This document shows positions 1 through 7,318 of a DNA stretch of 19,023 bases, in pieces; position 1 is the first letter of the stretch, and each line of letters begins with the position of its first letter. Both the position numbers and the translations under genes were made by a program. Origin of the DNA: DASZHJ01 sp035263705 (GTDB lineage Bacteria > Pseudomonadota > Alphaproteobacteria > ATCC43930 > CGMCC-115725); contig DATFRA010000361.1 of the NCBI GenBank assembly GCA_035263705.1, positions 1 to 19,023 of the forward strand, given 5' to 3'. Under the pieces are notes generated by a model. That model saw nothing but the letters and a program-made list of their open reading frames with translations. It was not told the origin of the DNA and searched no databases.

Positions 1-277
1 AGGCCTCGAGCACCAGCCCGCGCCGGCGCTGGTGAAACGCACCATCGAGCGGCCGACCGCCCTCGTCGACCAGCACCTCGAAGCGGCCGTCGCGTGCCCG
101 CGCGCTCGGCAGATCCCGCACCTCAGCGCCGCCCCAGTCCAAGCCGAGCCGACCGCCGCCCGACAGCACCGTGACCTGGAGACCGAGCGCCGCGGTCTCG
201 CGCGCCACTTGCGCGACCCGCATGACATGCCCGATGCCGAGCAGATGCTGCACGTGAAAGAGGGCGCGGAGGGTCAC
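1..277 (-). CDS. MurG/COG4671-like glycosyltransferase, N-terminal part (runs off left edge)
   Basis: Reading leftward from a GTG at 277-275 gives 92 open codons with no stop before the window edge. Residues 7-20 read FHVQHLLGIGHVMR, followed by an alternating hydrophobic strand and a Gly-rich turn (VTVLSGGG). This matches the N-terminal G-x-G-H substrate loop of MurG-type GT-B enzymes, and closely resembles the start of the gene at 3270-4484 (YSHDTFGLGHLRR), so the two look like paralogues. The GTG start overlaps the TGA of the upstream phosphatase (GTGA at 277-274), so translation is probably coupled and this is the fifth gene of the leftward operon. Most of the protein, including the donor-binding half, is outside the window. 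The sugar donor and acceptor cannot be predicted. Confidence 0.75.
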   Translation of the reverse strand, partial: MTLRALFHVQHLLGIGHVMRVAQVARETAALGLQVTVLSGGGRLGLDWGGAEVRDLPSARARDGRFEVLVDEGGRPLDGAFHQRRRGLVLEA

Positions 278-876
278 GCGCGGATCTCGGCGCGGGCGGC
301 GAGCGACCGATTGAGCTGCTGCACGCGCGGTGTACCGTCCGCTCCGAGCTGGAATACGTGCACCGCATCCCAGGTGAGCTTCGCCGGTTCTGGCGCTCCC
401 ATGTCCCACCCCGTGGCGAGAGCCAGGATGGCGCGGATCACGCCCTTGTGCGTGATGGCGCCGGCGCTCGCACTACCGGCCGCGATCTCCGCCAGCAGTG
501 GCATCAGCCGCCGTTGCACCGCGCGCGGGCTCTCGCCGTCGGGCGGCTGCAGGTCGAGGCCGCGTATTTCCTGAGTCTCCAACTCGCGCGCGGACGTCGC
601 GCGTAGCTCGGCGATGGTCCGGCCTTCCCAGCGGCCCCAATCCATCTCGGCGAGACGAGGCTCGACCGTGGCCTCGAGGCCGAGCAGCGCCGCAGTCTCC
701 GTGCAGCGCTTGAGCGGGCTCGTGAGCCAGCGGGCGTCCCGAAGCTCGTGCGCCAAGGTCCATCCGCGGACCGTCTCGCGCCCGTTGGCGTCGAGCGGCA
801 AGTCCGTGCGGCCCTGCAGCCGGTGCTCGCGGGTCCAGGCGGTAGGGCCATGGCGCAGGAGGGCCAGCAGCGTCAT
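274..876 (-). CDS. Histidine phosphatase family protein (phosphoglycerate mutase-like)
   Basis: A 200-aa protein with the branch-1 histidine phosphatase pattern: RHG at residues 8-10 (H9 the likely phospho-acceptor), Arg57 in SPLKR, Glu77 in the LAEMDWGRWEG segment, and a second catalytic His143 in ITHKG. Length fits the CobC/GpmB-like small phosphatases. Members remove phosphate from sugar phosphates, alpha-ribazole phosphate or phosphoglycerate; nothing here identifies the substrate. The ATG at 876-874 overlaps the stop of the upstream GT4 gene (ATGA), and its own TGA overlaps the GTG of the next glycosyltransferase. Being sandwiched between glycosyltransferases suggests that it dephosphorylates a sugar or lipid-phosphate intermediate, which is an inference. 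A longer in-frame reading upstream to 1419 is antisense noise; the overlap and the RHG motif fix the start. Confidence 0.88.
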   Translation of the reverse strand: MTLLALLRHGPTAWTREHRLQGRTDLPLDANGRETVRGWTLAHELRDARWLTSPLKRCTETAALLGLEATVEPRLAEMDWGRWEGRTIAELRATSARELETQEIRGLDLQPPDGESPRAVQRRLMPLLAEIAAGSASAGAITHKGVIRAILALATGWDMGAPEPAKLTWDAVHVFQLGADGTPRVQQLNRSLAARAEIRA

Positions 877-2021
877 CGCGCGGGCGCGGGTACGAGATCG
901 CGCAGCACCGCGTCGAGGCGGCGCGCGGCGGCGGCGAGATCGTGGCTCGCCGCTATCTTGCGGCGAGCGGCGCCGCCCATGCGGGCGCGCCGGGTGTCGT
1001 CGTCGATCAGCACGGCGGTCGCGGCGGCGAAGGCAGCGGCGTCGCCCACCGGAACCAGGAAGCCGGTCATGCCGTCCTCGACGATGTCGCCGACGCCGCC
1101 GGTCCGGCCCGCCACCACGGGCAGCCCCGCCGCCTGTGCCTCCAGGATCGCGAGGCCGTAGGCCTCGCCGATCGCCGGCCATGCGTAGAGGTCGCTCGCC
1201 ACCAGCAGTTCCGGCACCTCGTTCTCCTCGAGACGGCCGAGGAACCGCACGCGGTCGCCGAGCGGTTTCAGCGCGGCCTTCACATGCTCTCGCGCCGGCC
1301 CGTCGCCGGCCACCAGCAGCTGGAACGGCCGGTCGAGGCAGTGCGCGAGCGCCGCGCCGAGCAGGCGATAGGAGTCGAGCTTCACGTCCGCGCGCATCAT
1401 CGCGACGGTGACCAGCCACGGCAGCGCGGGGTCCAGCCGCCAGCGCTCCGCCACGCGCGCGCGGGCGGCGCGACGGCGCGCGATCGCAGCATCGAACGGC
1501 GCCGTATCCAGAAATGGCAGCAGCACCGACCAGTGCTCCGGCCGGGCGAGCGCGGGCAGCACGCCCTCACGGTCGGCGCTGTTGAGGCCGATGACGCGAT
1601 CGGCGCGCTTGATCGCATCCGCGGCCGCGCGGTGGCCGATCTGCCACGGTCCGTTGCGCCGCTTCTCCGCCAGCGAGGCCTCCGCCACCACATAGGGAAT
1701 CCGGAGCGCGGCGGCGACGCGCGGTCCGATCCAGTCCGGCGCCTTGTAATAGACGTGATAGGTGAGCCAGAGGTCGGGCCGCAGGTCCGGCCGCGCCGAC
1801 ACGCGGCGCAGGTAGCGATCGGCGAGCTTCGTGCCCACCACGCGCAGCCGAGCCTGACGCTGGCGATCGCCGCCACCGTCCCGGCTGCGCAAGCGCGCCG
1901 CCAGGATGGGCTCGTGACCGGCGATCGTGAGCGCCTGCATCAGCAGCCGCGCTACCCGCCGATCGCCCGAGGGCACCGGATGATCCGGCGGCTTCAACGG
2001 CGCATAGAACGCAATGCGCAT
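873..2021 (-). CDS. Glycosyltransferase family 4 protein
   Basis: A 382-aa GT-B fold glycosyltransferase. It opens with MRIAFYAPLKPP and the Gly-containing loop typical of GT4 N-terminal domains (VPSGDRRVARLL). The C-terminal donor-binding half carries LLVAGDGP, VRFLGRL and the GT4 E-x7-E signature (EAYGLAILEA), followed by GLPVVAGRTGG and GFLVPVGD. The ATG at 2021-2019 was chosen because the protein then begins at a normal GT4 first beta strand; longer in-frame starts up to 2261 lie inside the preceding gene and add low-complexity residues. It overlaps the preceding GT4 gene by 28 bp and ends in an ATGA overlap with the phosphatase, consistent with one transcript. GT4 enzymes are retaining transferases using nucleotide sugars. 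Sugar specificity is unknown. Confidence 0.9.
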   Translation of the reverse strand: MRIAFYAPLKPPDHPVPSGDRRVARLLMQALTIAGHEPILAARLRSRDGGGDRQRQARLRVVGTKLADRYLRRVSARPDLRPDLWLTYHVYYKAPDWIGPRVAAALRIPYVVAEASLAEKRRNGPWQIGHRAAADAIKRADRVIGLNSADREGVLPALARPEHWSVLLPFLDTAPFDAAIARRRAARARVAERWRLDPALPWLVTVAMMRADVKLDSYRLLGAALAHCLDRPFQLLVAGDGPAREHVKAALKPLGDRVRFLGRLEENEVPELLVASDLYAWPAIGEAYGLAILEAQAAGLPVVAGRTGGVGDIVEDGMTGFLVPVGDAAAFAAATAVLIDDDTRRARMGGAARRKIAASHDLAAAARRLDAVLRDLVPAPAR

Positions 2022-3289
2022 GGCTCCGCGGCCTCCGCGAGGCCGAACCTTGCCGCCAGTTGATCGACGCCCGCCGCGAGCGTGAAGCGCGTCCGCACGC
2101 GCGCCTCGCCGGCGGCGCCGAGCCGGGCGCGCTCCTGCGGATGCCGGATCAACCGCTCGAGTGCCGCGGCAAGCGCCGGCGGATCGCCGGGCGGCACGAG
2201 CAATCCCGTAACCCCGGCCTCGATCAGCTCCGCGATCCCGGGCAGCGCCGTGGCAACACACGGGAGCCGCTGGCTTTGCGCTTCAAGCAGCACGTTGGGC
2301 AGGCCGTCGCGATCGCCGTCGGCGGAAACGCGGCTCGCCAACGCGAAGACATCGGCCTCGAGGCAAGCGGCAAGCACCATGTCCTGGGCTTGCGCGCCCT
2401 GCCATTCGATGTGCCCGGCGATGCCAAGCTCGCTCGCCTGACGCCGCAGGCTCGCAAGCAGCGGTCCGCCGCCGATATGCACGAAGCGCCAGGCGAGGTC
2501 GCGCGGCAACAGCGCGAGCGCCGCCAGGAGATCGCGGTAGCCCTTCTTGGCAACCGCGCGGCCGACCGAGAGGATCCGCACGGGATCGCGGGCCGCGCCG
2601 CCGTCGCGCGCGCGCGCGCGCCGCGCCGGGGGCGGAAAGCGGCTACCGTCGAGGCCGTGATAGATCAGCGCCACGCGCTCGCGCTCCGGCGCGAGCTCGC
2701 GGAGATGCCGGGCGCCCGCCTCGGTACAGGTGACGGCCCAATCGCATTCAGCAAGCTTTTCCCGCTTTTCCCAAGCGGGCGTGGTCCAGATATCCTTTGC
2801 GTGTGCCGAGAGCGTCCACGGCAACCCGCGCATCAGCGCGGCATAGCGCGCGACCGAGGCGGGCGTGTGCATGAAATGCGCGTGGAGCTGCCTTACCTCT
2901 GCCGGCAGCTCGCGCGCCAGCACGAGCGCCTGGCCGAAGCGGCGGACGCGGTTCGGCGTCGGATCACGCCGGAGGTCCCGCAGGAATATTTCGCGCGCCC
3001 GGCGGTATCCGGGGAGGAGACGGCGCGCGCGCCAGGCGCTGAGCACGCGGAGCGGCTCGCGCCAGAGATACTCGGGGAGATAAAGCATGCTCGCGGCGAT
3101 CTCGGCGTGGATCGGATGGCGTTTGGTGTCGGTTGGCTGCCGCAGCGAGACGATGCGGATGTCGAGGCCGCGCGCCTCGAGGGCGCGGATCTCCTGCGCG
3201 ATGAAGGTCTCGGAAAGACGCGGGTAGCCCTTGAGGACGAAACCGACGGCGCCCCGCGCTGGCGCTGCCTCAGGCGCGGAAGGCGGCAA
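1994..3289 (-). CDS. Glycosyltransferase family 4 protein, WcaL-like
   Basis: A 431-aa GT4 protein. N-terminal landmarks are FVLKGYPRLSETFIAQE, and HAHFMHTPASVARYAALM followed by SAHAKDIW, which recall the colanic-acid transferase WcaL group. In the donor domain are ILSVGRAVAKKGY, the signature region DGLPNVLLEAQS and GLLVPPGD. In DGLPNVLLE an Asp stands where the first Glu of E-x7-E is usual; the second Glu is present. The only plausible start is a TTG at 3289-3287, overlapping the previous gene by 20 bp with no strong Shine-Dalgarno, so the N-terminus is uncertain. A (CG)8 run at 2605-2620 encodes an Ala/Arg-rich linker (RRARAR) between the halves. The protein likely adds one sugar in the same glycan pathway as its neighbours; this is inferred from context. 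Confidence 0.88.
   Translation of the reverse strand: MPPSAPEAAPARGAVGFVLKGYPRLSETFIAQEIRALEARGLDIRIVSLRQPTDTKRHPIHAEIAASMLYLPEYLWREPLRVLSAWRARRLLPGYRRAREIFLRDLRRDPTPNRVRRFGQALVLARELPAEVRQLHAHFMHTPASVARYAALMRGLPWTLSAHAKDIWTTPAWEKREKLAECDWAVTCTEAGARHLRELAPERERVALIYHGLDGSRFPPPARRARARDGGAARDPVRILSVGRAVAKKGYRDLLAALALLPRDLAWRFVHIGGGPLLASLRRQASELGIAGHIEWQGAQAQDMVLAACLEADVFALASRVSADGDRDGLPNVLLEAQSQRLPCVATALPGIAELIEAGVTGLLVPPGDPPALAAALERLIRHPQERARLGAAGEARVRTRFTLAAGVDQLAARFGLAEAAEPCALRSMRR
2605..2620. repeat. (CG)8 dinucleotide run inside a glycosyltransferase gene
   Basis: Eight uninterrupted CG units lie in the region encoding an Ala/Arg linker of the GT4 gene at 1994-3289. Loss or gain of one unit (2 bp) would shift the frame. 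The reading frame is intact in this copy. Such runs can arise by chance in a GC-rich coding sequence. Confidence 0.8.
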
Positions 3290-4484
3290 CGGGGACCCGG
3301 GTCGGCCGGCGCCAGCGCCCCAGCCACTGTCGCGCGAGGCGATTGACGTTCTCGAGACCGTCGAGCAGGCCAGGCACGACGATCTCCGACGGCAAGTTCT
3401 GCTGCGGCAGATGGCGCAGTGCCGTCGCCATCACGCGGGGGTCGCGCGCGTCGTCGTCGATCAGCATCCGCACGAGGCCGAGCTCGTGGGCGCGCGCGGC
3501 GCGGATGTACTGCTCGAGGCGCGGCTGCGTGCGCGGCACGATGAGCGCGCGCTTGTCGAAGGACAGGATCTCGCAGAACGTGTTGTAACCGCCCATGGCG
3601 ACGACCGCCTGGGCGTGCGCGATCAAGCTCTCCATATGCGCATCGAAAGTGATGGCCGTGACCCGGCCGGTTCTTGCGGCGCGTCCCATGAATTCCGCTT
3701 GCAACTCCGGCTGCATGAACGGGCCCAGCACCATCAGCGCGCGGCAGGGCAGCTTGCGATCGTGCTCGTAGGCCGAGAGCACCCAGTCGATCAGCGCCTC
3801 GCCGTCGCCGCCGCCGCCGGGCGTCACCAGCAGATAGGGCTCCTCGCCGAGGCCCGGCAGCTGCGTGCTCAGCGCCTGCGCGGTGCGCTTCAGGTAGCCC
3901 GTATAGGTCATGCGCTTGCGCACGCTCTGCGGCAACCCGATGCCGGCGAGCGGGTCGCAGATCTGCGGCAGGCCGTAGACCCAGATGTCGTCGTAGTATT
4001 TCTTCAGAGCGGGAACCACTTTCTTGCGCGACCACTCCGGCTCGAGCTGGGCGGGCTCGTCCATGACGTCGCGCAGGCCCAGCACGATCGGCGTGCCGCG
4101 CCGGCGCAGCAGCTCGAGCGTCGGGCCGACCTCGCCGCGCAAGCCCAGCGGCTCCTTGTCCACGATGAGGAGGTCGGGGTCGAAGATACCGGCGGTATGC
4201 TCGATGATCGAGGCGCGCATCTCCAGCGTCTCCTCGATCGCGATGTGCAGGTTGAGCGATGTGTACTCGCCGTTGCGCAGCTTGATCACGCCGGGTATCC
4301 GCACGAAGTCCACCCGGGCGCGAAAATCGAAGCTGCCAATGATCGGCGAGCCCGATAGAATCAGAACCGAGAGGTTCTTGTCCTCCTCGACCAGGGCATG
4401 GGCGATCGCCCGGCAGCGCCGGAGGTGGCCGAGGCCGAAGGTGTCGTGGCTGTAGATAAGGACGCGCTTATGCCGCTCGCTCAT
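3270..4484 (-). CDS. MurG/COG4671-like predicted glycosyltransferase
   Basis: A 404-aa GT-B protein and the first gene of the leftward operon. It begins VLIYSHDTFGLGHLRRC (residues 8-24), with the G-x-G-H loop of MurG-like enzymes. The C-terminal half has LLVTPGGGGDGEALID, a LMVLGPFM strand, and the family signature AMGGYNTFCEILSF, then LIVPRTQPRLEQYIRAARAHELG, the nucleotide-sugar and EQ region shared with MurG. This pattern fits the 'predicted glycosyltransferase' group COG4671 rather than true MurG, since no cell-wall genes are nearby. The ATG at 4484-4482 is preceded by GAGGGG (4491-4496). The downstream GT4 gene overlaps its 3' end by 20 bp. Substrate unknown; probably a lipid- or glycan-linked acceptor at the cytoplasmic membrane. 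Confidence 0.88.
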   Translation of the reverse strand: MSERHKRVLIYSHDTFGLGHLRRCRAIAHALVEEDKNLSVLILSGSPIIGSFDFRARVDFVRIPGVIKLRNGEYTSLNLHIAIEETLEMRASIIEHTAGIFDPDLLIVDKEPLGLRGEVGPTLELLRRRGTPIVLGLRDVMDEPAQLEPEWSRKKVVPALKKYYDDIWVYGLPQICDPLAGIGLPQSVRKRMTYTGYLKRTAQALSTQLPGLGEEPYLLVTPGGGGDGEALIDWVLSAYEHDRKLPCRALMVLGPFMQPELQAEFMGRAARTGRVTAITFDAHMESLIAHAQAVVAMGGYNTFCEILSFDKRALIVPRTQPRLEQYIRAARAHELGLVRMLIDDDARDPRVMATALRHLPQQNLPSEIVVPGLLDGLENVNRLARQWLGRWRRPTRVPVAAFRA

Positions 4485-4546
4485 TCCCGCCCCCTCAGCG
4501 CGACGACCCTATATTGCACAGGTCGGGTCGGCTAGAAATCCATTTC
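4485..4546. promoter_or_regulatory. Divergent intergenic region between glycosyltransferase operon and ABC gene
   Basis: This 62-bp gap separates the two divergent starts and must hold both promoters unless they lie inside the coding regions. It contains an AT patch, TATATT at 4510-4515 (AATATA on the other strand), a plausible -10 element in either direction. No convincing -35 box is visible. The pairing implies that the glycosyltransferase operon and the ABC/cNMP operon may be controlled together. Confidence 0.4.
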
Positions 4547-7300
4547 ATGAAGGCCATTCCCTCCGCCCTGCGCCTGCGCTTACCCGGCAACGGTGCCGCT
4601 CCGGCCGACGCCGCCACCGCGGTACCGCCGGCGGGCGACAGCGGCGGCATTCAACCGACGCTTCATGGCTTCATCATCAAACACAGCATATGGCAGCAGG
4701 TTTTCATCATCACACTAGTCGTGGTGTCATTGCCGTTTTACTACTACTCACTGGACCTGCCGAAGACGATCATCAACACCATCACCAAGTGGACGCCGCA
4801 CCCATTTAGCATCGGGATCGCGAGCTTCCACCTCGACCATCTGACCTATTTGTGGACCCTTTGCGGCCTCTACTTCCTGATGGTCCTGGTCAACGGTGGC
4901 TTCAAGTACTGGATCAACCGCTACAAGGGCCAGGTCGGCGAGCGCATGCTGAGGCGGCTGCGCTTCGAACTCTACAAGCGGCTGCTGCGCTTTCCGACCG
5001 CCTACTTCAAGAGGGTCTCAACGGGTGAGATCATCCCGATGATCACGTCGGAGGTGGAGCCCTTGGGCGGCTTCATCGGCGACATCTTCGCGCAGCCGGC
5101 GGTGCAGGGCGGGACCCTCCTGACGATCATCTACTTCATGTTCATGCAGGATCCGATCCTCGGCCTCGCTTCGCTCTCGCTCTACCCGATCCAGGGCTAC
5201 ATCATCCCGAAGCTGCAGCGGAAGGTGAACCTGCTGGGCAAGCAGCGGGTGCGCACGATCCGGCGCGTCGCCGACCGCGTGGGTGAGTCCACATTCGGCG
5301 TGAGCGAGATCCACACCCATGACAACGCCCGCTTCCAGCTCGCGGGCTTCGCGCATCTGCTCGGTACGATCTACGACATCCGCTTCGAGATCTATCAGCG
5401 GAAGTTCTTCGTCAAATTCCTGAACAACACGCTGAACCAGGTGACGCCGTTCTTCTTCTTCGCGATCGGCGGCTATCTCGTGATCCGCGGCAATCTGAGC
5501 GCCGGCGCGCTGGTGGCGGTCCTCTCCGCTTACAAGGACATGTCCGCGCCCTGGAAGGAGCTGCTCGACTACTACCAGCAATTCCAGGACACCAAGATCA
5601 AGTACGACCAAGTGGTCGAGCAGTTCGAGCCCGAGGGCATGTTCGACGAGCGGCTGATGCTCGAGCAGCCCGAGACCATTCCGCATTTCACCGGCGAGAT
5701 GTCCCTCTCGAACCTCACGCTCGTGGAGGACGAGCGCGTGCGGGTGGTCGACGGCGTCACGACCAACATCCCGCTCGACCGGAGCACGGCGCTCCTCGGG
5801 CCGAACGGCGGCGGCAAGCACGAGCTCGCCCTGCTGCTGGCGCGGCTGCTGGCGCCGACGGCCGGCCGGATCGGCGTGAACGGCAGCGACCTCGCGACCC
5901 TACCGACCGCCGTGATCGGCCGGCGGATGGCGTACGCGGGCTCGACGCCTCACCTCTTCAGCATGAGCCTCGGCGACAATCTCCTGGCGTCGCTCAAGTT
6001 CCGCCCGCTGCGCGAGCCGAAATACGAGGGAGGCCGCGCCAGGCGGCGAGCGGCGCAGCTGTCGGAAACACGGCTCTCCGGGAATATCGACCTCAACATC
6101 GAGGCGGACTGGATCGACCACGAGGCCGCGGGCGTGAAAGACCAGGCCGGCCTGCGGGACCGGCTGGTCGAGATCCTGCGCAAGGTCGAGCTCGATCAGG
6201 ACGTCTATTTGCTAGGCCTGCGCGGCCAGCTCGATCCGAAGGCGTGGCCCGAAGCGGCCGAGGCGCTGCTCGAAGCGCGCAAGGCCGTGCATGCGCGTCT
6301 CGTCGAGGACAAGATCACGCACCTCGTCGAGCCGTTCGATGTCACGCGCTACAACACCAACGCCTCGCTCGCCGAGAACCTGCTGTTCGGCACGCCCGTG
6401 GGTCCGGCTTTTGCCATGGAGGAGCTGGCGTCCAACACCTATGTGCAGCGCATCCTCGACAAGGCGGGGCTCACCGACGATCTCGTGCAGCGCGGCCTCA
6501 AGGTCGCGGAGACGATGGTCGAGATCTTCGCGGACGGCGCCCCCAGCGAAGAGTTCATCGCGCAGTTCAGCTTCATCAGCGCCGACCAGCTGCCGGACTT
6601 CCAGGCTATCCTCGCACGGCTGGGCAAGGATGGCGTGAAGGCCCTGAAGAAGGACGATCGGATCCGGCTCCTCTCGCTGCCTTTCAAGCTCATTGTGTCG
6701 CGCCACCGCCTCGATGCGATTGACGAGACGCTGATGACGCGCATCGTCGAGGCGCGGCGCATCTTCGCGGCGGATCTGCCCGACACGCTCCGCGGCAGCA
6801 TCGAATTCTTCGCCGACGACCGGTACAACGCCGCCGCGACGATCCAGGACAACTTGCTGTTCGGCAAGCTCGCCTTCGGCGAGGCGGACGCCGAGAAGCG
6901 CCTCATCGAGGTGGTGGCGCAGGTGATCGACGCGCTCGACTTGCGCCGGACCGTGATCGAGGCGGGCCTCGCCTTCCCCGTCGGGCCCGGCGGCTCGCGG
7001 CTCTCCACGGCGCAGCGCCAGAAGGTGGCGATCGCCCGCTCGATCCTCAAGCGCCCCGACGTGCTGATCCTCAACGAGGCGACCTCGGCGCTCGACGGTC
7101 CCGCCCAGGTCCGGTTGATCGACGTGCTCAAGGAGGAATTCGCCGGGCGCGGGCTGATCTGGGTGCTGCACCGCGCGAGCCTCGCGCGGCAGTTCCAGGA
7201 GGCCATGGTGATGGAGCATGGCCGGCTCGCCGAGCAGGGCGCGCTCGGCGATCTCGACAAGCCCGGCACCAAGCTCACCGAGCTGATGGCGGCGGAGTAG
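4547..7300 (+). CDS. ABC exporter-like protein with degenerate, expanded nucleotide-binding domain
   Basis: A 917-aa protein from the ATG at 4547; a TTG at 4514 would add 11 residues but falls within a possible promoter box. Residues ~49-330 form a six-helix exporter-type membrane domain (clear helices near 49-68, 101-120, ~178-225 and ~288-330). The ATPase domain starts near 385. Walker A is GPNGGGKHE (418-426), with His425 in place of Ser/Thr. The Q-loop region AYAGSTPHLF lacks Gln. The signature is LSTAQ (819-823). Walker B is LILNEATSALD, with Asn843 in place of Asp but Glu844 retained; His875 is present. About 340 residues separate the Q-loop region and signature, far more than usual, and contain repeated NLLFG-type segments (473-480, 601-615, 759-773). 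Typical exporter half-transporters are about 580-620 aa. It likely moves a lipid or glycan made by the adjacent transferases, but ATP hydrolysis is uncertain. Confidence 0.9.
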   Translation: MKAIPSALRLRLPGNGAAPADAATAVPPAGDSGGIQPTLHGFIIKHSIWQQVFIITLVVVSLPFYYYSLDLPKTIINTITKWTPHPFSIGIASFHLDHLTYLWTLCGLYFLMVLVNGGFKYWINRYKGQVGERMLRRLRFELYKRLLRFPTAYFKRVSTGEIIPMITSEVEPLGGFIGDIFAQPAVQGGTLLTIIYFMFMQDPILGLASLSLYPIQGYIIPKLQRKVNLLGKQRVRTIRRVADRVGESTFGVSEIHTHDNARFQLAGFAHLLGTIYDIRFEIYQRKFFVKFLNNTLNQVTPFFFFAIGGYLVIRGNLSAGALVAVLSAYKDMSAPWKELLDYYQQFQDTKIKYDQVVEQFEPEGMFDERLMLEQPETIPHFTGEMSLSNLTLVEDERVRVVDGVTTNIPLDRSTALLGPNGGGKHELALLLARLLAPTAGRIGVNGSDLATLPTAVIGRRMAYAGSTPHLFSMSLGDNLLASLKFRPLREPKYEGGRARRRAAQLSETRLSGNIDLNIEADWIDHEAAGVKDQAGLRDRLVEILRKVELDQDVYLLGLRGQLDPKAWPEAAEALLEARKAVHARLVEDKITHLVEPFDVTRYNTNASLAENLLFGTPVGPAFAMEELASNTYVQRILDKAGLTDDLVQRGLKVAETMVEIFADGAPSEEFIAQFSFISADQLPDFQAILARLGKDGVKALKKDDRIRLLSLPFKLIVSRHRLDAIDETLMTRIVEARRIFAADLPDTLRGSIEFFADDRYNAAATIQDNLLFGKLAFGEADAEKRLIEVVAQVIDALDLRRTVIEAGLAFPVGPGGSRLSTAQRQKVAIARSILKRPDVLILNEATSALDGPAQVRLIDVLKEEFAGRGLIWVLHRASLARQFQEAMVMEHGRLAEQGALGDLDKPGTKLTELMAAE

Positions 7301-7318
7301 GAGGACGGAGGCGAAAAG

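Noticed and set aside
2060..3346. Long rightward open frame (428 codons) opposite the GT4 gene
   Set aside because: It is antisense to a gene with clear GT4 motifs, is rich in Arg/Ala/Gly and shows no domain pattern; long antisense frames are expected at this GC content.
3231..4358. Rightward open frame of 375 codons
   Set aside because: Exactly opposite the MurG-like gene; its composition mirrors the complementary codons and it has no recognisable motif.
3270..4484. Calling this gene murG
   Set aside because: It shares the MurG-like fold motifs, but no cell-wall genes are nearby and two such paralogues sit in one glycosyltransferase operon.
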